From: Rhodobacterales bacterium HKCCE2091
GTDB taxonomy: Bacteria; Pseudomonadota; Alphaproteobacteria; Rhodobacterales; Rhodobacteraceae
Assembly (NCBI GenBank): GCA_015689685.1
Contig: WVSL01000003.1
Coordinates: 1-64,000 of the forward strand
Direction: 5' to 3'
DNA: 64,000 bases
A program made the translations under genes and the position numbers. Below, one piece after another: positions 1 to 8,339 of this stretch. Every line of letters begins with the position of its first letter. Position 1 is the stretch's first letter. The notes beneath the pieces were generated by a model, which saw nothing but the letters and a program-made list of their open reading frames with translations, did not search any database and was not told the origin of the DNA.

Positions 1-3000
1 GCGGGCCGCGTCGGTGGCGGCGGCGAGCGACCGGATCGTCGGGTGTTCGAACACCGCGGCGGCCCCGAGATCGAGCCCGGCCCCGGTCGCGGCGATGGCG
101 ATGCGGATCGCGGCGATGCTTTCGCCGCCGATGTCGTGGAACGCGTCGGTAACGCCGAACTCCGCGTGGCCCAGGATTGAGGCGAAGATCTCCGCCAGCG
201 TGCGCTCCGTCGCCGTGGCGGCGGGGACGCGCTCGCCGGACGGGGCGGCGAGCGTCGGGTCGGGCCGGGGCAGGGCCGCGTCGTCGACCTTGCCGTTCGG
301 ATTCAGCGGCAGCGCGTCCATCACCACGACATGGCGCGGAACCCGGTCGCGCGGCAGAACCGCCGCGAGATGCGCGCGCAGGTCCGCCGGGTCGGCCCGC
401 CCCGCGGCATAGGCCACCAAACCCGCGCCCCGCGCCGGCGGCAGCGGTTCGGCCCCGACCTCCGCCATCAGCGTCTCGATCCGCTGCGGGTCGATATCGT
501 CGTCGAGTTCCGCCAGCGCCTCGTCGCGGGTCTTGTGGCCGAGCCTGACGTCCCAGGAATAGGGCAGGGCGTAGTTGTGGAAGCCTTCGCGCGCCTTGTG
601 GACGTGGATGCCGAGGTCGTTGATGCGGCAGTTGGTGGACCGCCCGGTATCCCTGGGCCGGATCCACGGCGCGTTCTCGGACAGGAAGCGGTAGATCTCG
701 GATACCGGCACGTCGATGTAGCGGTAGATGTCGACGAAGCGGACCTCGTCCAGCAGGTCGTCGGTCAGGTAGTCGGCGGTGCCGAGCAGGCGCGCCACGG
801 CGTCGTCCATCCGGTGATAGGTCTTGCGCGCCTTCAACACCATCGCGTCGAGGTCCGCGCCGTCCGGCTGTCCGGCGCGGAACAGGTCCGGCGTCAGGCG
901 GGTCTCGAAGAACTGGCCGCGGCTGAGGCCGGTGACGATGGCCGGGATGCCCTCGTCCCGCGCCACCCGCAGCGCGAGCGCGTAGATCGTCTTGAAACAG
1001 CCTTGGCAGACGTTGGAGAACCGCGAGAGACTGTCGCGGAAGATCTCGTTCATCGCGGGCGTGGTCAGGAACCGGTGGTCGAGACCCAGGTCCGCCGTCA
1101 TCCGCCGCACGTTGTCCTTCGCGCCCTCGGACAGGAAACCGTTGTCGAGCGTCAGGACCAGGACGTCGCGGGTCAGGTCCGCCAGGCGGTAGAGCGCGTA
1201 GGCGCTGTCCTTGCCGCCGGACAGGAGCATGATCGCGTCGTATCGCCCGGTGCGGGCGGCGCGGGCGCGGTCGAGTTCCCGGCGCAGGTCGTCCTCGGTG
1301 CCGAAATAGGCCTGCGCGGCCTCCCGCACCGCGTCGTAGCCGGTGCAGAGCGTGCAGACGCCGTCGCCGTCGATCCCGACCCCCGGAACCTCGGTCCCGA
1401 TGCCGCAGCGGATGCAGCGGCGCGGGTCGCTTGCGGCGCCCGCGGACCAGTCGCGGACATGGGCGGCGGTGACGGCGGGATGGGCCATCAGCGCGGCCTC
1501 GATCTCGCCCGGTTCTATGCGGACGCCCGAAACCTTCAGCTGCCGGTCGGCGCGGCCGAGATAGTCGAGCGCGCCGTCGGGCCGCATCCGGGCGAGATCG
1601 CCCGAAGCGTAGCGCCGCGTGCCGTTCGGCCCGGTCCTGAACTTTTCCGCGGTTCGGTCGGGGTCGGATAGGTAGCCCGCCGCGAGCCTGTCGCCGCCGA
1701 TATGGATCTCGCCCGCGACACCCGCCGGAACCGGGTTGCCGCCGGCATCGAGCAGGTCGATGGTCACGCCCTCGGCGGGGCGGCCGATAGGGACGTTGGT
1801 GCCGGTGTCCGTGGCCGGGTCGAACCGGTGGATCATGCAGCCGATCACCGCCTCGGTCGGCCCGTATTCGTTGAAGACGGCGACGTGGTCTCCGAGCGTC
1901 GCCCGCGCCTTGCGGCAGGCCGCGGCGGTCAGGTTCTCGCCGCCGAGGATCAGGGTGGAGATCCGCCCGACCGGCCCGGCGCCCGAGGTCACCAGCGCGA
2001 GGTGCGAGGGGGTCAGCTTGACCACGTCGACCGCATCCTCCGCCACCGCGTCGACCACCGCGAGATCGGGGCCGTGATCGGGTTCCGGATAGACCCGCAC
2101 CGTGCCGCCGGTCGCCAGCGGGACGAACAGCGAGGTCAGCGTCAGGTCGAAACCGATCCCGGTGCAGAAGGCGTAATCCTTCGGCCCCCCGGGACCGTAG
2201 CTGCGCGCGGCCCAGTCGACGTACCGCGCGAGTGCCTCGTGGCCGACCTCGACGCCCTTGGGAACGCCGGTGGACCCGGAGGTGAAGAGGACGTAGGCGC
2301 GCGGACCCGCGCCCGGTGGCGGCGTGTCGGCGTCCGGCAGGTCGGCGCCGAGGCGCAGAACGGGCACGCCCTCGGCCTCCGCCCCGTCGCGGTCGGTGAT
2401 GACCGCGGCGGGGCGCAGGGTTTCGAGGATCCGGCGCACGCGATCCAGCGGCGTGTCGGCGGGGATCGGGGCGAAGGCGCATCCGGCCTTCAGCGCCCCG
2501 AGGATCGCGGCGGGCAGGTGCAGGGAGCGTCTGGCCCGGACCGCCACGGCATCGCCGGGCCGCACGCCGAGCCGCATGAGGGCGGCCGCGTATCGGTCCG
2601 AGGCGCGCGCGAGGTCGGCGTGGCTGAGGCTCTCTTCGCCACAGGTGACGGCGGGCCGGTCGCTGGAGGAATGGGCCGCGATGGCGTCGAGGATGCTGGC
2701 CGCGGCTGCGGTGACCGGCTCGGGGCCGGCAAGTCGGCTGAGGCGCGGGGCCTGCAACGCGATCCGGTCGAGCGCGGCGTCGGGATCGCGCAGGGCGGCG
2801 GTCGAGAAGGCATGGAAGGTCTCCGCTGCCTCCTCCGCCGTCACCGGCAGATCCGAATTCACGTCCATCTCGACCAGCGGCACGCCGCTGCCCGCGAAGT
2901 CGTGGACGTGAAGCCTGATGTCGTGGGCGGCGTCATGGGCGCCGGGATGCAGCCAGCGGACATGCGTTCGCAGGCCGGGAAGGTCGGGCATCCGCACGGG

Positions 3001-4026
3001 CATGTAGTTCAGGACCGCGTTGAAGCTCGCGACCGTGGCGGCGGTGCTGGCCCCGGGCCTCGCATGGCGGAGGTAGTCGACGGAAGCGGCGAGCGCCTTG
3101 CGGTAGGTCGCCGCGAGGCCGTCGCCGGGGTCTATGGAAATTTCCAGCGGAAACATCTCGATGAAGACACCCACGGTGTCCTTCTGTGCCGGGGTCAGCC
3201 GGTTGTGGAACGGCGTGCCGATGCGGATCGTGCTGTCGCCGGTCACGCGGGACAGGTAGGCGGCCAGCAGGCTCGCCCAGAGCGCGAAGGTCGCCATCTC
3301 GCGCCCGATGGCAGCAAAGCGCGGATCGTCGAGCGCGGCCGTCACATCGCGCGAGCCGTCCTCTCCAAACGGAACGGTGGCGCGGGCGGAGTCCGGGCCC
3401 CGCGCCCGGCGTGTACCGCCATAGGGCGGTGTCATTGGCCGGAACCGCGCGGCGGAGGCCGCCCAGTGGTCGCGGATCCCCTGCGGGAGGTCGGGGGCTT
3501 CGGCCAGTTCCCGCGCGTAGTCTTCGAACCGGGGCAGGTCGCCGAGGTCACGCCCTTCCAGCGCGCGTGCCATCCGGTCCAGGATCGCCGCCCCGGCACC
3601 GGCATCGGTGGCGATATGGTGCTGGACCAGGTACCAGATCCACGCGTCTTCGGAGAGGCGGAACAGGGTGGCGCGCCAGGTTCCGCGCCGCAGATCGACG
3701 GGCCGTGTCGCGTCGGCTGTGATGGCGGCGTCGGCCCGGGCCTCCGGGTCGGGTTCGGCGGTGAGGTCGACGATATCGAGATCCGCCGTGGCACCTGGCG
3801 CGATGACCTGGCGGGGCCCGACCGGTCCGTCCTCGAGCCGGGTCCGCAGGGTGTCGGTCGCGGCGACCACCTCGGCCCACGCACCGGCGAACCGGTCCGG
3901 GTCGAGCGGGCCGTCTAGGCCGATCCGCCAGACCATGTTGTAGAGCGGCGATCCCGGCGCGAGCGACTGGCCGGTCCAGATCAGCGACTGGCTTGGCGTC
4001 AGGGGGATGGTCACCTCGCCGGTCAC
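1..4026 (-). CDS. NRPS: C, PP-loop-interrupted A, carrier (partial)
   Basis: Partial gene; 1342 residues are visible before the left edge. A condensation domain comes first (about 1-430), with HHIATDA at 136-142: the catalytic HHxxxD is intact, but the usual last Gly is Ala. The adenylation domain follows, with YVLFTSGSTGVPKG, NEYGPTE and the A8 block GRADRQLK (Gln829). About 335 residues (near 862-1195) then interrupt it. They carry CxxC pairs at 871/874 and 891/894, an ATP-pyrophosphatase P-loop SGGKDS at 936-941 and CQGC at 1007-1010, as in WbpG-type N-acetyl sugar amidotransferases. Adenylation sequence resumes at Leu1203 (LVAYAAG) with the A10 lysine at 1246 (NPNGKVD). A carrier domain follows, with Ser1303 in GGES. 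All landmarks share one frame. The GTG start at 4026 overlaps the stop of the upstream carrier gene (GTGA). The specificity residues resemble an Asn code. The product is unknown. Confidence 0.9.
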   Translation of the reverse strand, partial: MTGEVTIPLTPSQSLIWTGQSLAPGSPLYNMVWRIGLDGPLDPDRFAGAWAEVVAATDTLRTRLEDGPVGPRQVIAPGATADLDIVDLTAEPDPEARADAAITADATRPVDLRRGTWRATLFRLSEDAWIWYLVQHHIATDAGAGAAILDRMARALEGRDLGDLPRFEDYARELAEAPDLPQGIRDHWAASAARFRPMTPPYGGTRRARGPDSARATVPFGEDGSRDVTAALDDPRFAAIGREMATFALWASLLAAYLSRVTGDSTIRIGTPFHNRLTPAQKDTVGVFIEMFPLEISIDPGDGLAATYRKALAASVDYLRHARPGASTAATVASFNAVLNYMPVRMPDLPGLRTHVRWLHPGAHDAAHDIRLHVHDFAGSGVPLVEMDVNSDLPVTAEEAAETFHAFSTAALRDPDAALDRIALQAPRLSRLAGPEPVTAAAASILDAIAAHSSSDRPAVTCGEESLSHADLARASDRYAAALMRLGVRPGDAVAVRARRSLHLPAAILGALKAGCAFAPIPADTPLDRVRRILETLRPAAVITDRDGAEAEGVPVLRLGADLPDADTPPPGAGPRAYVLFTSGSTGVPKGVEVGHEALARYVDWAARSYGPGGPKDYAFCTGIGFDLTLTSLFVPLATGGTVRVYPEPDHGPDLAVVDAVAEDAVDVVKLTPSHLALVTSGAGPVGRISTLILGGENLTAAACRKARATLGDHVAVFNEYGPTEAVIGCMIHRFDPATDTGTNVPIGRPAEGVTIDLLDAGGNPVPAGVAGEIHIGGDRLAAGYLSDPDRTAEKFRTGPNGTRRYASGDLARMRPDGALDYLGRADRQLKVSGVRIEPGEIEAALMAHPAVTAAHVRDWSAGAASDPRRCIRCGIGTEVPGVGIDGDGVCTLCTGYDAVREAAQAYFGTEDDLRRELDRARAARTGRYDAIMLLSGGKDSAYALYRLADLTRDVLVLTLDNGFLSEGAKDNVRRMTADLGLDHRFLTTPAMNEIFRDSLSRFSNVCQGCFKTIYALALRVARDEGIPAIVTGLSRGQFFETRLTPDLFRAGQPDGADLDAMVLKARKTYHRMDDAVARLLGTADYLTDDLLDEVRFVDIYRYIDVPVSEIYRFLSENAPWIRPRDTGRSTNCRINDLGIHVHKAREGFHNYALPYSWDVRLGHKTRDEALAELDDDIDPQRIETLMAEVGAEPLPPARGAGLVAYAAGRADPADLRAHLAAVLPRDRVPRHVVVMDALPLNPNGKVDDAALPRPDPTLAAPSGERVPAATATERTLAEIFASILGHAEFGVTDAFHDIGGESIAAIRIAIAATGAGLDLGAAAVFEHPTIRSLAAATDAAR

Positions 4027-4277
4027 GTCGCGCCCCGCGACACCATGTAGGCCTCGATCGCGTCGAGGCTCGCGAAGTTCTCGACCAGCACGTCGGTCGG
4101 CGGCACCGGCCGACCCGACAGGCGTTCGACCTCCGCGACGAGCGACATGACCGCGAGGGAATCCAGCAGGCCGGACAGGAGCAGGTCCTCGTCCGCGGCG
4201 ACCGGCCGGCCCATCAGGAGCTTGTCCTCCACGAAGCGTTTCAGCTCCGCCTTCCGGTCGTCAGCAAGGTCGCGCAT
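4023..4277 (-). CDS. stand-alone acyl/peptidyl carrier protein
   Basis: An 84-residue carrier protein with the phosphopantetheine attachment serine at Ser40 in LLDSLAVM. Length and the predicted helix-loop-helix pattern fit a discrete PCP/ACP. Its start lies inside the 3' end of the adenylation enzyme gene (17-base overlap). Its stop overlaps the GTG start of the multidomain synthetase by 4 bases. The gene order implies that the stand-alone adenylating enzyme loads this carrier, which then donates to the condensation domain of the next protein. That flow is inferred from order only. Confidence 0.88.
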   Translation of the reverse strand: MRDLADDRKAELKRFVEDKLLMGRPVAADEDLLLSGLLDSLAVMSLVAEVERLSGRPVPPTDVLVENFASLDAIEAYMVSRGAT

Positions 4278-5814
4278 GGATGTCCTCCTCGTCGGTTCCG
4301 GCCCCGCCGGGCATCAGCCGCCTTCGGTCGATCTTGCCCGATCCGGTCCGGGGCATCGCGGGCACGACGCAGATCTCGGACGGCACCGCGTAGGGCGGCA
4401 GGATCGCCGCTGCGGCGCGCACGAGTTCGGCGGGATCCGCCGCCGCCCCCGGTGCCGCCGTCGTCCAGGCCCGGAGCGACAGGCCGTCCGGCGCCACGAG
4501 CACGGCGGCCTCGGACACCGCGGGATGCGCGGCCAGCACGCGCTCGACCTCGTCCAGTTCGACCCGGTAGCCGCGGATCTTCACCTGCCGGTCGGCACGT
4601 CCGACGAGGCGCAGGTCACCGTCGCCCTCGTCCCGGACGATGTCGCCGGTACGATACCACCGCCGCATCCCGCCGTCAGCGCCGCGGCGCCGGACGAAGG
4701 CCGCGGCGTCGAGATCGGGCCGCCGCCAGTAGCCGCGCATCATGGCGGGCGTGGCGGCCAGAAGCTCGCCCGTGGCCGGGTCGGTCAAAAGCTCCGTGTG
4801 CGGGCAGGCCGAACCGATGGGCACCGGACCGTCGAAGGCGAGCGGACCCTCGGGCGCGACCCAGACGGTCACCACGTTGACCTCGGCCGGGCCGTAGAAA
4901 TTCGCGAGCCTCGCGTCGGGCAGGTGGCGGCGGAGGTCGGAGAACACGCCCGGTGGCACGGCCTCGCCCGCGGACACGATCAGGCGCAGGGCGGACAGGT
5001 CCCGCCCGTCGATGCCGCCCGCCTCCAGGAGCCGGACCAGCAGGAACGGCACGGTATAGATCACGCTGACCCGTTCGGTCTGAAGCAGGGCGGACAGGCT
5101 GGCCGGCATCATCGTCACCGGCTCTGGCACCATGACGGCGGTCGCGCCGTGCAGGAGGCCCGCGAACAGCTCCATGCAGGACATGTCGAAATGCAGGCCC
5201 GAGACAGCGGCGAGCCGGTCCCCCGGACCGAGGTCGCAGAGCGCGGCGGCCATGTCGGCGAAGGCGAGCGCGCTGGCGTGGGTATGCGCCATCCCCTTAG
5301 GCGTCCCGGTCGAGCCGGAGGTGAACATGACGTAGGCGAGATCGTCGGGGCCGGTGTGGACGTGGACCGGATCGATGCCGTCGGAATCGCTCCAGCCGGC
5401 GCGGTCGATCCCCGCGATGTCGCCGGACAGTCCGAGGATCGCGCGCAGGCGTGTGCATGCCGCGGCCTCCGCGATACGGGGGGAATGCGCGTCCTCGGAG
5501 ATCATCACCTCGATCTCGCAATCGTCCAGTATGGCCCGGATACGCGCGGGCGGGGCGGCCGGATCAATCGGGACGTAGGCCGCGCCCGCCGCGAGTACGC
5601 CGTGGACCGCCACAGGCTGCATCAGGGTCCGCCGCATGAGGATGGCGACGCGGTCGCCCCGCCGCACGCCCTGCGCCGCAAGCCACCCCGCCGTTTGCCC
5701 TGCGCGCGCCACGAGATCGGCGAAGGTCAGGACCGCGCCGCCATGCCGGACGACCTCGGCACCGGGGGCGGCCTCGGCGGCCCGTATCAGCCTGGAGGAG
5801 ATCGAGGAGGTCAT
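4261..5814 (-). CDS. stand-alone amino acid adenylation enzyme
   Basis: A 517-residue AMP-forming adenylation enzyme of NRPS type without a fused carrier. It shows A3 (YVMFTSGSTGTPKG), A5 (NFYGPAEV), A7/A8 (YRTGD, GRADRQVKIRGYRVEL) and the A10 lysine (TGSGKIDRRRL). Reading the substrate pocket against GrsA by eye gives D-M-M-Y-V-A-F-V-V-K. This resembles, from memory, the code of proline-loading discrete A enzymes of pyrrole pathways, so a proline-like substrate is possible but unproven. The gene starts 9 bases after the HupE-like gene ends and overlaps the carrier gene at its 3' end. This strongly suggests cotranscription and translational coupling. Confidence 0.88.
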   Translation of the reverse strand: MTSSISSRLIRAAEAAPGAEVVRHGGAVLTFADLVARAGQTAGWLAAQGVRRGDRVAILMRRTLMQPVAVHGVLAAGAAYVPIDPAAPPARIRAILDDCEIEVMISEDAHSPRIAEAAACTRLRAILGLSGDIAGIDRAGWSDSDGIDPVHVHTGPDDLAYVMFTSGSTGTPKGMAHTHASALAFADMAAALCDLGPGDRLAAVSGLHFDMSCMELFAGLLHGATAVMVPEPVTMMPASLSALLQTERVSVIYTVPFLLVRLLEAGGIDGRDLSALRLIVSAGEAVPPGVFSDLRRHLPDARLANFYGPAEVNVVTVWVAPEGPLAFDGPVPIGSACPHTELLTDPATGELLAATPAMMRGYWRRPDLDAAAFVRRRGADGGMRRWYRTGDIVRDEGDGDLRLVGRADRQVKIRGYRVELDEVERVLAAHPAVSEAAVLVAPDGLSLRAWTTAAPGAAADPAELVRAAAAILPPYAVPSEICVVPAMPRTGSGKIDRRRLMPGGAGTDEEDIHARPC

Positions 5815-5823
5815 CCCGCGCGC

Positions 5824-7011
5824 TCACGCTAGCGCCGAAAGAAGCTGCTGTTGCAGGCGCCAGAACATGCCCGAGCTGCGCTCCACGAACCAGACGGCGG
5901 CCAGGAGGATGAACACCGCCGAGGCGATTCGCGTCGCCAGCACCGGGTAGAGCGCCAGCCGCCGCAGGCCGTAGAGGATCGGGAACAGCGCGACCACGAT
6001 GGCGATCTGTCCGAGCTCCACCCCGACGTTGAAGGCCGCCAGCCCGACCACGCGGGCCGAGGGCTGCACCCCGAGCGGCGCGAGAACGTTCGCGAAGCCG
6101 AAGCCGTGGAAGAAGCCGAACACGATCACCACCGCCAGCGTGTAGCGGTGAAGCCGCGGGTAGAGGTTCATCACCGCGACCACGATGATCGACAGCGCGA
6201 TCACCGCCTCGACCAGCGATACCGGCAGCGTCACGATGCCGAGCCCCGCCAGCGCCAGCGTCACGGAATGGCTGAGGGTGAAGGCGGTGACGATCTTCAG
6301 GACGTTCCAGAGCGCGGCGCGGAAATCGTCCACCGGGGTCCAGCGCCGCTCCTCCACCCTCAGAACCGCGGGCAGGAGCAGGGCGACGAGGAACACGACA
6401 TGGTCGAAGCCGAGCCAGATGTGCCAGATGCCGTGGATGATGAACTCGCCGAAGATGCGCAGCGGCGGATCGCCCACCAGCGACAACTCCTGCGCCTCCG
6501 CGCCGGGGCGGAACACGACCGCGATGTGGCGTTCGTTGTCCTCGACGCCGGTGCGGTAATTGTTCTCGATCAGCCCGTAGCCGAGATGCGAGGGGTCGGT
6601 GTCCTGGAACGGCGAACGGTAGACGACCTCGATCGTCTCGGGCGGCGCGCCGATGCCCGGCACCTCGAACCGAATCTGCGCGAAGGTGCCCTGGGGCGTG
6701 CGCAGGAAGTCGTGGTCGCCGAAGATCACCGGGTACTCGGTTCCGTCGTGGTTGATCGTCAGGCGTCCCTCGAACGCGGCGATCACCTCGTCGCGGCGGG
6801 CATCGAATTCCTCGGGCGTGACCGCGCCGTCGCCGTCGGCGTCGAGACCCACGAGCATGTCGAGATCGGGAAGCCGCGCCTCGATCCGCCCGGTCAGGGC
6901 GTCCTCGGCGACGGTGAAATAGACGTAGGTCTCGTCGAGCTGGTGGGCCGCGGCGGGCGAGGCCAGCAGGATCAAGAGGCCGACAAGCCGGTACAATATA
7001 GCCTTGGCCAT
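5824..7011 (-). CDS. HupE/UreJ-family membrane protein with EF-hand
   Basis: A 395-residue protein with an N-terminal signal peptide ending near ASPAAAHQ. A soluble exported half carries an EF-hand-like calcium loop (DADGDGAVTPEE). About six to seven membrane helices fill the C-terminal half. The segment HGIWHIWLGFDHVVFL is characteristic of the HupE/UreJ_2 family, whose members have been linked to nickel or other metal handling. The ATG at 7011 was chosen because it is preceded by GGGGGGAG and gives a clean signal peptide; the frame stays open upstream. It sits directly in front of the NRPS genes with a 9-base gap. It may therefore serve in export, metal supply or self-protection for that pathway, or simply be an unrelated first gene. 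Confidence 0.82.
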   Translation of the reverse strand: MAKAILYRLVGLLILLASPAAAHQLDETYVYFTVAEDALTGRIEARLPDLDMLVGLDADGDGAVTPEEFDARRDEVIAAFEGRLTINHDGTEYPVIFGDHDFLRTPQGTFAQIRFEVPGIGAPPETIEVVYRSPFQDTDPSHLGYGLIENNYRTGVEDNERHIAVVFRPGAEAQELSLVGDPPLRIFGEFIIHGIWHIWLGFDHVVFLVALLLPAVLRVEERRWTPVDDFRAALWNVLKIVTAFTLSHSVTLALAGLGIVTLPVSLVEAVIALSIIVVAVMNLYPRLHRYTLAVVIVFGFFHGFGFANVLAPLGVQPSARVVGLAAFNVGVELGQIAIVVALFPILYGLRRLALYPVLATRIASAVFILLAAVWFVERSSGMFWRLQQQLLSALA

Positions 7012-7108
7012 GATCTCCCCCCTCGATCCCCGGCCCCCGGACGCGGGCGGTACCTGGTACTCCGGCCCGGAGCCTATCCGAATGGTAACGCGGAGTCGGG
7101 CGGGTTCC

Positions 7109-8230
7109 ATGAACAATCCATTTACTTTTCCGGAACAGTCGCCTCGCATCGCTGCGCTTGCCAGCGGCGGCGCCGGCGGGAATGGTTGGCGGATGGTCGA
7201 GGCTCCGGACATCATCGAAGCGATCCACGAACAGCGCGCGGCGGAAGTTTCAGCGGCGGTGCTCGACGGGCGCGCGGCCGGCGACACGGCCCTCGCGACA
7301 GCGCTGCGCGACGCCTGCGCCGCGATCTCCGCGCGAATGCGGGCGGTACGGGCGGAGGTGTTGGCGGCGGCCGCGGGGACAGGGCTGGCGGCGGTGGAGG
7401 GGCCGGAAGACCGCGATGCGTTGCAATTCCACCTGACCACGGTTTCGGCCCCGCGCAACGACCTGTCCGCGGTGCTGGACGCCGCGGCGGAACGCGGTTT
7501 CCGCCTGCCGTTCGACCCCGGGCGGGGCCAGCGCGCGGCGATGGCGCGATACCTCGACAGGGTCACGCTGGTCCGGGACGACGACGTGACGGCGCGGGTG
7601 GCCGTGGCGCTGGACGGACGGCCCGCGCGGTTGCCGCGGGCGCTGCGCCCGACGATGGCCGACATCGCCGCCGCCGATGGACCCGCCGCCGCCTACCCGG
7701 CGCTGCGGCTCGCGCGGCTCGCCCGGTCGCGCATCACGGGCCAAAGGGCCCCGGCCGGTGACGGGGACTACATCGGAACGCCCGCGAGCCTCGTTGCCCC
7801 GGTACTCGCCATCGCCGCGCCCGGGCCGGGCGACGTGGTGTTCGACCTCGGTTGCGGCGACGGCAGGGTGCTGGCCGAGGTCGCGACCGCCTTCGGCTGC
7901 CGCGCCGTTGGGGTGGAAGCCTCGCCCGCGCTCGCCGCAGCGGCCCGCGCCCGCGCCGCCGCCTTGCCGCCCGACACGGCGGCCCGGATCGAGATACGCG
8001 ACGGCTATGCCGGGGACGCCGACCTGTCGGAGGCGGGCATCGTCTTCCTGTTCCTGCCACCCTTCCTGCTCGGCCCGGTTCTCCGCGACGTGATGGCGCG
8101 CCTGCCGCGCGGCGCGCGCGTCGTCGCACACGAACAGGCGCGGCTCAGGGGCGTCCCGGTGCCCGACGCCTCCCGGCCCGTGGTGGCGGCCGAGGCGATC
8201 ACGGTGGCGCATCTCTGGGACAAGGACTGA
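7109..8230 (+). CDS. class I SAM-dependent methyltransferase-like protein
   Basis: A 373-residue protein. The C-terminal part (about 225-373) is a Rossmann methyltransferase fold with motif I VVFDLGCGDGRV near residue 245 and an acidic residue after the next strand (GVEAS). The N-terminal 220 residues are Ala/Arg-rich and were not recognised. The start at 7109 follows a GGGCGGG stretch; an alternative ATG at 7193 would remove 28 residues. The gene is divergent from the HupE-like gene across about 97 bases with no clear promoter. The substrate is unknown. A link to the peptide cluster is possible by position only. Confidence 0.75.
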   Translation: MNNPFTFPEQSPRIAALASGGAGGNGWRMVEAPDIIEAIHEQRAAEVSAAVLDGRAAGDTALATALRDACAAISARMRAVRAEVLAAAAGTGLAAVEGPEDRDALQFHLTTVSAPRNDLSAVLDAAAERGFRLPFDPGRGQRAAMARYLDRVTLVRDDDVTARVAVALDGRPARLPRALRPTMADIAAADGPAAAYPALRLARLARSRITGQRAPAGDGDYIGTPASLVAPVLAIAAPGPGDVVFDLGCGDGRVLAEVATAFGCRAVGVEASPALAAAARARAAALPPDTAARIEIRDGYAGDADLSEAGIVFLFLPPFLLGPVLRDVMARLPRGARVVAHEQARLRGVPVPDASRPVVAAEAITVAHLWDKD

Positions 8231-8339
8231 CCTGTCCCCGCCCGTGACCGCGTTTCGGGCGGCGCGCGGCAGTCTGTCCCCATGCCGTCGTTCCGCCGAG
8301 ACCCGACCGCCGCGACGCCGGGCTGGTACTGACCGGCGC

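Noticed and set aside
331-3918. Long plus-strand open frames opposite the NRPS
   Set aside because: They are antisense shadows of very GC-rich coding DNA. The minus strand carries all NRPS motifs in one continuous frame, and the plus frames give Arg/Gly/Asp-rich sequence with no domain.
5851-7761. 636-codon plus-strand open frame
   Set aside because: Opposite the HupE-like gene and into the methyltransferase in another frame; the translation is low-complexity and His/Arg/Asp-rich with no recognisable family.
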